Both the position numbers and the translations under genes were made by a program. Below are positions 8,238 to 17,167 of a DNA stretch of 64,000 nucleotides, one piece after another; the first letter of the stretch is position 1, and each line of letters opens with the position of its first letter. The DNA is from Alteromonas_E sp965248545 (GTDB taxonomy: Bacteria; Pseudomonadota; Gammaproteobacteria; Enterobacterales; Alteromonadaceae): the NCBI GenBank assembly GCA_965248545.1, contig OZ252110.1, forward strand, positions 1,302,001 through 1,366,000, given 5' to 3'. The notes below the pieces were generated by a model that searched no databases, was not told the origin of the DNA, and was given only the letters and a program-made list of their open reading frames with translations.

Positions 8238-10244
8238 TTACAAACTGAAGTGTTGCACTGTGGCGGTGACGATCGCACTTTTAGTCAAACCAAAATGCTC
8301 ATACAAGTGTTCAGCCGGTGCCGATTCACCAAAACTGTTGACAGCAAAAACCCGTCCATCAAGACCCACATATTGATACCAAGGTTGTGCGCAAGCGGCT
8401 TCAATCGCCACCCTTTTTCGGCACGCGTCAGGTAAGACAGTGTTTTTGTATGCCGCTGATTGTTGATCGAATCGATTCATACACGGCATCGAGATCAGGT
8501 TAACGTTAATTCTATACCGTTGTCGCAGCTCCTCGCAGACCTGTAGTGCCAGCGATACCTCTGAACCCGCTGACATTACAAGAATGTCAGGCTCATCTGC
8601 GTCTGTTTGAAGCACGTAGCCGCCTCTTTCAATTAGGGCAGGATTCGACAGCCCATTGGTTACTGCGGGTAGCCCTTGGCGAGACAAGCACAACGCAGAA
8701 GGCATTCGTTGCTGTTCTGCCGCACACAACCATGCCACCGTCGTTTCAAGTTGATCACATGGCCGCCAAGTGTCTAGGTTTGGGGTTGCGCGCAAATTCG
8801 CTATTTGCTCAACTGGCTGGTGAGTCGGCCCATCTTCTCCCAATCCAATCGAGTCGTGAGTGAAGACATAGATGGTTGGCAACTTCATCAATGCTGACAT
8901 GCGCACAGCATTGCGGGCGTATTCCATGAACATCAAGAAAGTCGCACCAAAGCACTTGAGCCCGCCATGGGCATTGACCCCATTGGCGATAGCTGCCATA
9001 CCGAATTCTCGCACGCCATAATGCAGGTATTGCCCCTGAGGATTGTGGTGCGCAAATGCTTCGGCTTGCCTCCATTGCGTTAGATTTGACGGCGCTAAAT
9101 CAGCTGACCCTCCGACGAGCTCGGGCAATAGCGGTTTAATCCTGTCGAGGGCGGTTTGCGATGATTTTCGGGAAGCTTGTTTATTTGCCTGAGCTTGTGT
9201 TTCTGTGATGATTCTTTCTTTACCTGCGTCCCAACTGTATGGCAACTGTCCCGACATTCGTCGTTGAAACTGTTCAGCCAGCTCTGGATACAATTCCGCA
9301 TACTGCTTAAACGCAGCAAGCCATTCGGACTCCGCTTGCTGGCCTGACACTTTTGCATCCCAAGCTGCTCGGATATTCTCGAGCAGTTCAAACGGTGTTT
9401 GTGGCCAGCCAATTTGCTGCTTAAAAAGCGCGATTTCTTCTTGACCCAAAGGCGCGCCATGACATTCGTGGGAGCCAGCTTTATTGGGCGCCCCTTCACC
9501 AATATTGGTTTTACAGCAAATAAGTGTAGGTTGGCGCGAGCACTTGGCACGTTCAATGGCGGAATCAATTGCCATGTGATCATGTCCATCAACCTTGTCT
9601 ATGACTTGCCAGCCATAGCTCTCGAAGCGCTTCGCTGTGTCATCAGTGAACCAGCCATCGACTTCGCCATCGATTGAAATGCCATTGTCATCATAAAACA
9701 CGATGAGTTTGTTCAATTGCCAGGTACCGGCCAACGATGCTACTTCATGTGAAATCCCTTCCATCAAACAACCATCACCCACGAAACAGTAAGTAAAATG
9801 GTCGACGATTTGATGGTTAGGGTGGTTAAACTCGGCAGCTAGCATTCGCTCCGCTAGCGCAAAACCGACGGCATTGGCAAGACCTTGCCCCAGCGGTCCA
9901 GTCGTTGTCTCCACTCCTGGTGTGTAACCGAGTTCAGGATGACCTGGGGTTTTTGAATGCAACTGTCGAAAGTTCTTAAGGTCTTCAAGCTCAACATCAT
10001 AGCCCGTCAAGTAAAGTAGGCTATAGAGCAGCATTGAGCCATGGCCATTAGACAGAACAAAACGGTCGCGGTTGTACCACTCTGGATTTGAAGGGTTGTG
10101 ACGTAAGTGTTTCGCCCACAATACCTGAGCAATGTCGGCCATGCCCATCGGCATTCCGGGATGCCCAGAGTTGGCCTGTTGTACCGCGTCAACACTTAAT
10201 ACTCGAATGGCATCCGCCATTTGTTTTGCGTCAAATTCGGTCAT
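8238..10244 (-). CDS. tkt: Transketolase
   Basis: TPP-dependent transketolase of 668 residues, moving two-carbon units between xylulose 5-phosphate and aldose phosphates. The TPP/Mg site is visible as GDGCLMEG followed by YDDNGISIDG; the catalytic Glu region is REFGMAAIANG, and the N-terminal half has the usual SGHPGMPMGMAD. I choose the ATG at 10244 because it forms an ATGA overlap with the xylB stop and has GGGAG at the right distance, which gives MTEFDAKQ. Encoding it between xylB and xylA means the operon supplies the next step for the xylulose 5-phosphate it makes. Confidence 0.96.
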   Translation of the reverse strand: MTEFDAKQMADAIRVLSVDAVQQANSGHPGMPMGMADIAQVLWAKHLRHNPSNPEWYNRDRFVLSNGHGSMLLYSLLYLTGYDVELEDLKNFRQLHSKTPGHPELGYTPGVETTTGPLGQGLANAVGFALAERMLAAEFNHPNHQIVDHFTYCFVGDGCLMEGISHEVASLAGTWQLNKLIVFYDDNGISIDGEVDGWFTDDTAKRFESYGWQVIDKVDGHDHMAIDSAIERAKCSRQPTLICCKTNIGEGAPNKAGSHECHGAPLGQEEIALFKQQIGWPQTPFELLENIRAAWDAKVSGQQAESEWLAAFKQYAELYPELAEQFQRRMSGQLPYSWDAGKERIITETQAQANKQASRKSSQTALDRIKPLLPELVGGSADLAPSNLTQWRQAEAFAHHNPQGQYLHYGVREFGMAAIANGVNAHGGLKCFGATFLMFMEYARNAVRMSALMKLPTIYVFTHDSIGLGEDGPTHQPVEQIANLRATPNLDTWRPCDQLETTVAWLCAAEQQRMPSALCLSRQGLPAVTNGLSNPALIERGGYVLQTDADEPDILVMSAGSEVSLALQVCEELRQRYRINVNLISMPCMNRFDQQSAAYKNTVLPDACRKRVAIEAACAQPWYQYVGLDGRVFAVNSFGESAPAEHLYEHFGLTKSAIVTATVQHFSL

Positions 10245-11716
10245 GTTAACTGCTCCCATATACGTCGTTGACTGGCTTGTTCTGAAAACTGTTTAAAATA
10301 TGAATAACGGTGATTGTGTACCTCTGTCATCTCAGGTCTAGGCAAGTGTGACGCAATTGCTGCGGGCGCTGGACATATTGCTTCAATGTCTCGTTCAGGG
10401 TGCAGTGCTAACTGTGCCAATCGCGCTGCTCCTAGAGCAGGTCCAACGTCACCTCCCTCACGATAGACAATTGCGACTTCAAGCACATCAGCAATTAATT
10501 GGCGCCAAAATTTACTGCGTGCGCCACCACCGATTATGGAAATTTCGGACGGAAAAACGCCCGCTTCATGCATTACCTCAAGCCCGTTCTTAAAAGCAAA
10601 CGCAATGCCTTCAAGGATGGCATAAGTCATATTTGCACGTGTAGTGGATGCTGAAATTCCGACAAATTCACCGCCCATACTAGGATTGTTGTACGGGGTG
10701 CGCTCGCCGCTGAGATATGGCAAAAAGAATCCGTTTGAGTCAGGTGTAACATCGCTGTTTTCAAGCTCATCAAGCAACGTATCCACTGAGCCTTGTGCGG
10801 CAATATCTGCAAACCACTGCAGGCATGAAGCGGCACTTAGATGAACTGACATAACGTGCCATTTGCCGGGAATAGCATGACAAAAACTGTGCAGTGCACG
10901 TTTAGGGTTTGAGAGATACCGCTCCGAAGCAGAAAACAATACACCCGACGTGCCAAGCGATAAAATTGTTTGCCCATCAAACACTACACCACTGCCTACC
11001 GCGCCCGCTGCATTGTCACCGCCACCACCCGCGATGGGCACAGCAGACATTCCCCAACGATTGGCAAGAGACATGTGCAGCCGGCCGGTGATCTGATTAC
11101 CCTCACACAACTCGGGCATCTGTGCCGCTGTTAGGCCACACGCTGCGAGCATAGGCGCTGACCAGTCGCGTTTCGCAACATCTAACCAACTCGTGCCGGC
11201 CGCATCTGACATATCGCTATAAAAGGTTCCGCATAGCAGAAAGCGGATATAGTCTTTTGGTAACAGTACCTTGGCGACTCGAGAAAATAAGTCCGGTTCA
11301 TTGTTCGCCACCCACAATAATTTAGGTGCGGTAAATCCCGGCATCACCAAGTTGCCTGTGATCCCATGCACATCCTTTACACGATTTGTCAGTAAGTCAC
11401 ATTCTGCGGCGCTCCGTCCATCATTCCACATAATAGCGGGGCGCAATACTTCGTTGTTTTCATTAAGTAATACTGCACCATGCATTTGCCCCGTCAATCC
11501 GATGGCTGTGACGCGTCTCGTCATCCCTTTGTGAGCGAGTTTATCCAAGCACTCTGAAACCGCTAACCACCAATCGAGGGGCTGTTGCTCAGACCACATT
11601 GGGCGAGGGTTCTGTACTGACAATGGCTCAGAATGGCTACCTATCACTGCGCCTTGCTCGTCGCAGATGACCACTTTGACACCCGAAGTGCCAATATCAA
11701 TTCCCATGTACGCCAT
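10241..11716 (-). CDS. xylB: Xylulokinase
   Basis: FGGY-family sugar kinase of 491 residues that phosphorylates D-xylulose to xylulose 5-phosphate. It opens with the ATP-binding motif GIDIGTSGVKV. TGQMHGAVLL and the catalytic Asp in MWNDGRS follow, and the C-terminal half has GGGARSKFWRQ and the FAFKNGLE helix. It is the first gene of the xylB-tkt-xylA operon, overlaps tkt by 4 nt and is divergent from xylR across a 205-bp control region. The order xylB first and xylA last is the reverse of E. coli. Confidence 0.96.
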   Translation of the reverse strand: MAYMGIDIGTSGVKVVICDEQGAVIGSHSEPLSVQNPRPMWSEQQPLDWWLAVSECLDKLAHKGMTRRVTAIGLTGQMHGAVLLNENNEVLRPAIMWNDGRSAAECDLLTNRVKDVHGITGNLVMPGFTAPKLLWVANNEPDLFSRVAKVLLPKDYIRFLLCGTFYSDMSDAAGTSWLDVAKRDWSAPMLAACGLTAAQMPELCEGNQITGRLHMSLANRWGMSAVPIAGGGGDNAAGAVGSGVVFDGQTILSLGTSGVLFSASERYLSNPKRALHSFCHAIPGKWHVMSVHLSAASCLQWFADIAAQGSVDTLLDELENSDVTPDSNGFFLPYLSGERTPYNNPSMGGEFVGISASTTRANMTYAILEGIAFAFKNGLEVMHEAGVFPSEISIIGGGARSKFWRQLIADVLEVAIVYREGGDVGPALGAARLAQLALHPERDIEAICPAPAAIASHLPRPEMTEVHNHRYSYFKQFSEQASQRRIWEQLT

Positions 11717-11732
11717 GTTTAAACCCTTTTAA

Positions 11733-11752
11733 TTAGTCATTATTTAGACTAA
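11733..11752. promoter_or_regulatory. Inverted repeat upstream of xylB in the xylB-xylR intergenic region
   Basis: Arms TTAGTC and GACTAA with an 8-bp spacer lie about 17 bp upstream of the xylB start codon. The 205-bp divergent region should hold the XylR sites and both promoters. I could not place an E. coli-like XylR site with confidence, so this is only the clearest symmetric element in it. Confidence 0.3.
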
Positions 11753-11921
11753 AGATAGAGCGACTTCTGGCAATTACGAAAATTCACATTCGCTGTTGAT
11801 ATTTCTTACAGTTCATTTGCCACTTTGATAAAAAACGTTATTCTGAATCGGTGAAAACGAAGCTATGCTGGTCTGTGCACCACATACATTGCAGTAAAAA
11901 ACGTAAAAGCTGAGTTGAAGA

Positions 11922-13088
11922 ATGTTCGATGTGCGTCACAGCATTAGCTTGCTGTTTAATGCCAATAAGGTATACGACCGGCAAGTTATAGCTGGAATCG
12001 GAAATTATTTACAAGCCTCTAAAGTCAATTGGGACATATATTTAGAGGAAGATTTTTTATGTCGTTTACAGCACATAGAGGAATGGTCTGGAGATGGCAT
12101 TATTGCCGACTTTGATGACGCTACCATCCGCGAGGCACTTAAGGGGATCAACAAACCCATTATCGGTGTTGGCGGTTCCTATCAGGATGAAAGTGCTTAT
12201 CCTAGTGTTCCGTATGTCGCTACTGACAATCACAAGTTGGTCGAAGACGCCTACAAGCATTTAAAAAATAAAGCACTGGAACGCTTCGCCTTCTACGGCA
12301 TCCCCCATGATGATTCTCATTGCTGGGCACGAGAGCGCAAGCAGTCATTCTTTCAATTAACCGAAGCGGATGGATACAAATGCCATTATTTTGAAGGAAT
12401 CCCAACGACTCCTGACACATGGCAATATGCGATGAATCGATTGTCGGACTGGTTGCAGCGACTACCAAAACCGATCGGGATTTTGGCCGTCACTGATAGC
12501 CGGGCTCGGCATATTTTACAAGCCTGTGATCAAACCAATATTGCAGTACCTGATATGGTCTCCGTCATCGGCATAGACAATGATGAAATTGCTCGGCATC
12601 TGAGTCGAATCAGTCTGAGTTCAGTGAGCCAAGGTTGTGTTGAAATGGGGTATCGAGCAGCAAAGCTGCTACACAATCGGCTGACGACTGAATCAGAAAA
12701 ACTGCCTCGGATTCTGGTACCACCTACCGGTGTAATTGAGCGACAATCGACGGATTATCAGTCCCTACGTGATCCTTTCGTCATTCAAGCCATGCAGTTT
12801 ATTCGACAGAATGCCACTCTCGGCATCAAAGTAGAGCAGGTCACCGACTATGTCGGTATGTCACGTTCAAATCTCGAACCCCGTTTCGTTGCGGAACGTG
12901 GCCACACGGTTCACGTGGAAATCCACAATGAGAAACTGCGCCGAGCCTGCAGATTACTCAAAACAACGGAGATGCCGACCAAAGAAATTGCGCAACTGTG
13001 TGGTTATCCATCGATACAATACATGTACGCCGTATTTAAAAAGCACTTTAATCAAACGCCAAAACAGTATCGAGGCGAAGAAAAATAG
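11922..13088 (+). CDS. xylR: XylR, xylose-responsive transcriptional activator
   Basis: 388-residue regulator with the two-part layout of E. coli XylR. The N-terminal LacI/GalR-like periplasmic-binding fold (about residues 5-270) would sense xylose: it starts ISLLFNANKVYDRQVIAGI and contains VSVIGIDND. The C-terminal AraC-type DNA-binding domain (about 285-388) has KIAQLCGY-like and FKKHFNQTPKQYR segments. It is divergent from xylB and presumably activates xylB-tkt-xylA. Control of the GH26/GH43 genes 7 kb away is plausible but not shown. Confidence 0.93.
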   Translation: MFDVRHSISLLFNANKVYDRQVIAGIGNYLQASKVNWDIYLEEDFLCRLQHIEEWSGDGIIADFDDATIREALKGINKPIIGVGGSYQDESAYPSVPYVATDNHKLVEDAYKHLKNKALERFAFYGIPHDDSHCWARERKQSFFQLTEADGYKCHYFEGIPTTPDTWQYAMNRLSDWLQRLPKPIGILAVTDSRARHILQACDQTNIAVPDMVSVIGIDNDEIARHLSRISLSSVSQGCVEMGYRAAKLLHNRLTTESEKLPRILVPPTGVIERQSTDYQSLRDPFVIQAMQFIRQNATLGIKVEQVTDYVGMSRSNLEPRFVAERGHTVHVEIHNEKLRRACRLLKTTEMPTKEIAQLCGYPSIQYMYAVFKKHFNQTPKQYRGEEK

Positions 13089-13105
13089 TATTCTGTTTCG
13101 GCCCC

Positions 13106-13243
13106 TCAATCCCCTTTTTGCTGGAGTTTGAGCGCCTCTAACTCCAATATTTTCATTGATTTTTTGTGATTCAAGTACAGTACAAACATCACAAAAATAG
13201 CCGCTACTACTAACCCGAAACTTAAAAAACCCCACAATGTCAT
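13106..13243 (-). CDS. Small single-pass membrane protein (45 aa), uncharacterised
   Basis: A 45-residue gene read directly from the sequence. The start is an ATG at 13243 with a strong Shine-Dalgarno (AGGAGAG) about five bases upstream; the stop is TGA at 13106. Residues 1-24 are one hydrophobic helix, beginning MTLWGFLSFG, followed by a basic/helical tail rich in Lys, Glu and Leu (LNHKKSMKILELEALKLQQ). It lies 22 bp after the acyltransferase stop on the same strand, so the two are likely co-transcribed. It could be a small accessory subunit of that membrane enzyme, by position only. I do not recognise its family. Confidence 0.62.
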   Translation of the reverse strand: MTLWGFLSFGLVVAAIFVMFVLYLNHKKSMKILELEALKLQQKGD

Positions 13244-13265
13244 GTCGCTCTCCTAATTTAGTGTT

Positions 13266-14492
13266 TTACCGAGTCAAATGTGCATCGGATTTACTCTCCA
13301 ACGTCCACACATGAGGCTTACGCTTTCCATTAAGCGTAGCACCGATAAATGATGTTCGAACAAAGGCTTCATACAACGCGATTGATATAACCACCGTGAT
13401 AATACAAATGCTGGAAAGCTTGACCAACCAATGTAATGGCAATTCAGCAAATACAACTTGTAACCCTACCACTATTGGCAGATGAATTAGATACAACCAG
13501 TAAGAAGCATCCGCCACATAGCGCACCCACTTTGAAGCCCTTGAAAACAATCTGCTGCAGACACCCAGACTCACAACCACCATTGACCACATCATTACCG
13601 CGTAGGCTACAGTAAAAGCGAGTTTAATTTCGGCAAAATACATATGTCCGGGCTGACTTTCATACGGCGACAGCAGTACACAAATCAATGCCGCCACACA
13701 TGCCAAGATCCCACGCCCCCAACTGAGCTTACCCCAACGCTGGATCAGAGTCCCTTGTCTCTGTAAACACCAACCAAACACAAAGCAACCAGCATAAAGA
13801 GCGGTCACCGGTAGGTGTGGCCACAGAGACTGATCGGGCGTATCGACTCCCCACCGCTGCATAAACCAAAGACATAGAATGGTCGGTAGCGCTATGACAA
13901 AAAGACCCATTGGACTTGAACACAACCATGCAATCAAACTGTCGCTGGCACGTTTAAAAGTGTCGGCTACACTCGGTAACAACCCAATCGCATTGCGCAA
14001 TAAAACAACCGCCAACGTGATAAAGAAGAGGTAATACAAAAACCATAAGTGAGTGCCCACAAACAAGTTACTCGGCAAATCACCTAATGACGCAAAGCCT
14101 TCCTTGAACGCTAACAGCCATTGTGCATCGCCGCGCATACTTTGCATACCTGCGATCCAGCCGGCCACCAGCAAGGGGCGCAGAACGAACCAACCGACGA
14201 CAAAGGGTAATCCTATTCTGAAGACGCGAGATTTTAGGAAACCCTGCCACCCGAGTCGGTGATAGGTCATATGGCTAAAAAAGCCCGCAATCAGGAAAAA
14301 TAGTTCCATCCGAAATGAGTGACTTATCATACCGAAGACGGCAACGGCTTGGCTGGTTGAAATGTCCATTACGGCCCAGCCAATAAAAATCGGCATGAAC
14401 GATAAACTGGCATGAAAGACGATACCCAACAGCAGGGCAAAAGCTCGCACAGCATCTAGGTAATCCAGTCTTGGTTGAGATAGCGTAGTCAT
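13266..14492 (-). CDS. Membrane acyltransferase 3 family protein (OpgC/MdoC-like)
   Basis: Integral membrane protein of about 408 residues with roughly ten hydrophobic segments. It starts with the acyltransferase-3 hallmark LDYLDAVRAFALLLGIVFHASL, which includes the conserved His and Arg. The layout resembles OpgC/MdoC, which succinylates periplasmic glucans, but the same family also acetylates many surface sugars, so the substrate is open. I prefer the ATG at 14492 to the GTG nine bases upstream. The 45-residue membrane protein gene follows immediately. Confidence 0.8.
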   Translation of the reverse strand: MTTLSQPRLDYLDAVRAFALLLGIVFHASLSFMPIFIGWAVMDISTSQAVAVFGMISHSFRMELFFLIAGFFSHMTYHRLGWQGFLKSRVFRIGLPFVVGWFVLRPLLVAGWIAGMQSMRGDAQWLLAFKEGFASLGDLPSNLFVGTHLWFLYYLFFITLAVVLLRNAIGLLPSVADTFKRASDSLIAWLCSSPMGLFVIALPTILCLWFMQRWGVDTPDQSLWPHLPVTALYAGCFVFGWCLQRQGTLIQRWGKLSWGRGILACVAALICVLLSPYESQPGHMYFAEIKLAFTVAYAVMMWSMVVVSLGVCSRLFSRASKWVRYVADASYWLYLIHLPIVVGLQVVFAELPLHWLVKLSSICIITVVISIALYEAFVRTSFIGATLNGKRKPHVWTLESKSDAHLTR

Positions 14493-14564
14493 GTTTGTCA
14501 CCCAATCATTTTAATTTGCATAGATAACGCGAGCGTTGTTGCTCGCGCAGTGCTGTGTGCTCAA

Positions 14565-15164
14565 TTAATAAAAACTGACTTCGTCTAATTCAAAATCGAA
14601 TTCACCTGGCTGCAGTCCGAAAGCCACAATACTCAAACTATTAACCGTCTTGGGATTCAATGCAGTCTGTTCTGACCACATGCGTTTCATAGAATCGAAA
14701 GGTACCTTAACTTCGTGAAATTCACCGTCGCTGCGTAAGACAACTTGTGCTGCGTGGTAATCAAAATTGGTTACTTCATTGCTGTTTGCTGACAATGACA
14801 AACTACCGCTATTCAGTTTTACCAGTAAGCGCACGCCTTGGTACTCGCTTAAATCCGGCGCTTCACCCATAGGTGCAAGTGGCAGAACCGAACTAGCCCA
14901 ACCAGGTTGACCACGAGGAGGGGTTATCTTACCGGTTACATGCATAACACCACTGTGGACTTTCGTTTCAGATTGGGAGCCGCCACCCGCCATAGCATCA
15001 GTCATAAAAATGCGGTCAAACCCATAACTGTTCTGTGTAGCGCTATCAAACGCATCCACAACTGCAGTTCCAGCAAACGCAGTTGATACCAGTGCGCTAG
15101 AAATTAGCACAGCTGTGCTGACGGTTTTCATCGTGTGACACAATTTTGTGAATGTCGTTTTCAT
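14565..15164 (-). CDS. Exported CIA30-domain protein (NADH:ubiquinone oxidoreductase intermediate-associated 30-like)
   Basis: A 199-residue secreted protein. A Sec signal peptide ends near the AFA site around residue 30, followed by one beta-sandwich domain of the CIA30/CBM11-like fold. Matching stretches are LSEYQGVRLLVKLN in the middle and VNSLSIVAFGLQPGEFDFELDEVSFY at the end. The start at 15164 is chosen for its AAGAGGAAT ribosome site; upstream Met codons would bury the signal peptide. In bacteria this fold often binds carbohydrate, but no ligand can be assigned. It stands alone; the 215 bp upstream of it separate it from the divergent YCII gene. Confidence 0.72.
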   Translation of the reverse strand: MKTTFTKLCHTMKTVSTAVLISSALVSTAFAGTAVVDAFDSATQNSYGFDRIFMTDAMAGGGSQSETKVHSGVMHVTGKITPPRGQPGWASSVLPLAPMGEAPDLSEYQGVRLLVKLNSGSLSLSANSNEVTNFDYHAAQVVLRSDGEFHEVKVPFDSMKRMWSEQTALNPKTVNSLSIVAFGLQPGEFDFELDEVSFY

Positions 15165-15301
15165 CTTTTGTATTCCTCTTGTTGCATAACGTTGTTTAAT
15201 GAGTCGAAAGCGACGCAGTGCGCTTTTTTTCGCTTCGTTGCTATACAAGTGCCAAGGTCAAATCTAAAGGTGACAAATTTTTTTAATTTTTTTTGTTTTG
15301 C

Positions 15302-15330
15302 TGTCCCCATCCGCAGTGTTTGATCGTTTA
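15302..15330 (+). promoter_or_regulatory. Candidate ECF-type promoter upstream of the YCII gene
   Basis: TGTCCC (15302-15307) and CGTTTA (15325-15330) are separated by 17 bp. ECF42-type promoters are reported to carry a TGTC-starting -35 element and a CG-containing -10 element. The likely transcription start would lie about 45 bp before the YCII start codon. This is a weak match, proposed because the ECF42-like sigma gene is adjacent. Confidence 0.3.
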
Positions 15331-15379
15331 GTCATTGCATTACATGCTATTTTTAAACACAAAAAGATGAGGATAAAAC

Positions 15380-15730
15380 ATGAACGATTACGTACTTTTA
15401 TACCAAGGTGGAGATCCTGATTGGGCTGCAAATACCTCTCCTGAAGAGATGCAAGCCTCTATGGCGAAATGGGAGGAATGGATGACTCAATTGAGCGCTC
15501 AAGGTAAGTTAGTATCCGGTGGTGACCCATTGCATTATGCCGGCAAGCGAGTCACCGCTGATGGTGTCGCAACCGACATTGCTGCATCAGAACTGAAAGA
15601 ACTTGTCAGTGGCTATTCCATCGTTAAAACCGCGACTTTAGAAGACGCTGTGGAGATTGCAAAAACATGTCCCATTATGGATTACCCCGATATCGTGGTT
15701 GAGGTTAGACAAGTTTTCAGGATGGATTAA
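15380..15730 (+). CDS. YCII/DGPF-family protein
   Basis: 116-residue cytosolic protein of the YCII-related (DGPF) family. It shows the typical opening MNDYVLLYQGG, a SGGDPLHYAGKRV middle and a SGYSIVKTATLEDAVEIAKTCP segment. GAGGAT precedes the ATG. DGPF genes are the usual neighbours and targets of ECF42 sigma factors. Here the partner sigma gene is convergent and adjacent, with no intergenic base. Its biochemical function is not established; a ferredoxin-like fold acting on a small molecule is the common guess. Confidence 0.85.
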   Translation: MNDYVLLYQGGDPDWAANTSPEEMQASMAKWEEWMTQLSAQGKLVSGGDPLHYAGKRVTADGVATDIAASELKELVSGYSIVKTATLEDAVEIAKTCPIMDYPDIVVEVRQVFRMD

Positions 15731-16987
15731 TCACACCTTTATCTGCCGAACTAAAGTGTTGAAATCCAGCTGTGGCAGGCCTGCCTGCCTAGCTTTATCA
15801 GCATATGCGAGGGCAGTTTCACGCTGCCCTCGCTTCCAATTGATGTAAGCCAAGGTTGCAAAGTAATGCCCTTTTATTGCGTCATATTCGATGAATTCAT
15901 TTTCGTCGAGTAATGCCAATGCGTCCCGTACGTCACCCATTTCCGTCATTGCAACTGCCGCGCTTAAAAGATTTAGCGCTGAGGGATTAATGTTCAATAG
16001 CACCTTATAGTGCTGCACGATGGTCTGCCATTGGGTTTGCGCAAACTCTGTGGCTCGGCAGTGCTCAAAGGCAATTAACGCTTCCAATAAATAAACCGAT
16101 GGCGTGCTATTCGCGCTGTCCAGCGCTCTTTGTAACAATGACATACCCAGTTTTAAATGAGGTGCCAGCCAAGTGCTTCGGTCTTGCTCCATCAAAGTCA
16201 GTGGCAAGCCCCTGATATCAAAACGACTCGGTAAGCGGGCGTAGTGCAAGTGCATCAACGCTGTAAGAGAAAGTGACTCAGCATTGCGAAAGCGCGGCTC
16301 ACTAATGATTAAGCGCATAAAGCCTAGCGCAGATGCGCAGATATCATTTCGACTCGCCGGATTCGGATTGTGTGCACTTATCCCCTCATTAAACAGCAGA
16401 TATAGACATTGATGGACTCGGTCCAGAGCGGCGGGCAATTCGTCGTCACATGGAATCTCGAATTGCACCTCAACGAGTTGCCGTTTTGCTCGTGATAAAC
16501 GCTTTTTTATGGTCTCAGGCTTAGACAACAAGGCTCGTGCGATAGCATCGACATTCATGCCACACAAGATCTTAAGTGCTAGAGGCAAACGTTGCGCGGC
16601 AGACAGCTCAGTACTGCTTAACCAAAACAAAAGTCGCAGTTGGTCGTCTTGTACCAGTTGTTCGGAAAAAGCCGACTCCATCGCATGTGACAATGTCCAT
16701 TCACTTTGCAATGTGGGTAAGACGGCGTGATTCAAAATGTGCTGGCGTTTATTGTGTTGCCGCAAGTGATCGATTGCCGCGCGTTTTGCCGTGAGTTTCA
16801 GCCATGCCGCAGGGGCTTCTGGTAAACCATCTGCTTCCCAGTGCTGTAGCGCTTTACTAAATGCTTCTTGAACAAGATCTTCTGCGAGGGCTAGATTGGA
16901 CGGCCCCAGTACGCGCAGCAAAGTAGCAAGAACTTTACTCGCCTCCTGCTGATACAAGTCATTAATTGTGTCTTGGATGCTAAGCAT
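15731..16987 (-). CDS. ECF42-like RNA polymerase sigma factor with C-terminal helical/TPR extension
   Basis: 418-residue sigma factor. The sigma-2 region includes EDLVQEAFSKALQHW and the sigma-4 region contains RLPLALKILCGMNVDAIARAL with the helix-turn-helix. Unlike ordinary ECFs (about 200 residues) it continues with some 230 residues, including LYLLFNEGISA and a TPR-like C-terminus; this is the ECF42 layout, where the extension replaces an anti-sigma factor. No anti-sigma gene is nearby. The ATG at 16987 is preferred over the GTG at 17005 because CAGCAGG precedes it. Likely target: the YCII gene next door. Confidence 0.85.
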   Translation of the reverse strand: MLSIQDTINDLYQQEASKVLATLLRVLGPSNLALAEDLVQEAFSKALQHWEADGLPEAPAAWLKLTAKRAAIDHLRQHNKRQHILNHAVLPTLQSEWTLSHAMESAFSEQLVQDDQLRLLFWLSSTELSAAQRLPLALKILCGMNVDAIARALLSKPETIKKRLSRAKRQLVEVQFEIPCDDELPAALDRVHQCLYLLFNEGISAHNPNPASRNDICASALGFMRLIISEPRFRNAESLSLTALMHLHYARLPSRFDIRGLPLTLMEQDRSTWLAPHLKLGMSLLQRALDSANSTPSVYLLEALIAFEHCRATEFAQTQWQTIVQHYKVLLNINPSALNLLSAAVAMTEMGDVRDALALLDENEFIEYDAIKGHYFATLAYINWKRGQRETALAYADKARQAGLPQLDFNTLVRQIKV

Positions 16988-17167
16988 ACACCTGCTGACG
17001 TTCACAAATATTCAGTGCGTTTCGCTATCCTATCAGCTATTTCACCGTCATATCAGCATAAGATGTGCAGTCGAGTTGGGCATGCAACGCAAAAATAAAT
17101 TAACTATATTTGTCACCTTTATTGGCAAATGCGGCACATACTGTTAAACGATCATAGAGTGAAAACC

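Noticed and set aside
9095..9592. 165-residue open frame on the minus strand
   Set aside because: It is the same strand but a different frame inside transketolase, which is complete and well conserved.
11820..11850. TTGAT in the xylB-xylR gap as a possible FNR or CRP site
   Set aside because: The second half-site is missing, and no TGTGA-N6-TCACA pattern is present in this gap.
12954..13235. 93-residue open frame overlapping the 45-residue membrane protein
   Set aside because: It runs into the 3' end of xylR on the opposite strand and has no ribosome site. The shorter frame from 13243 has a strong one and a membrane helix.
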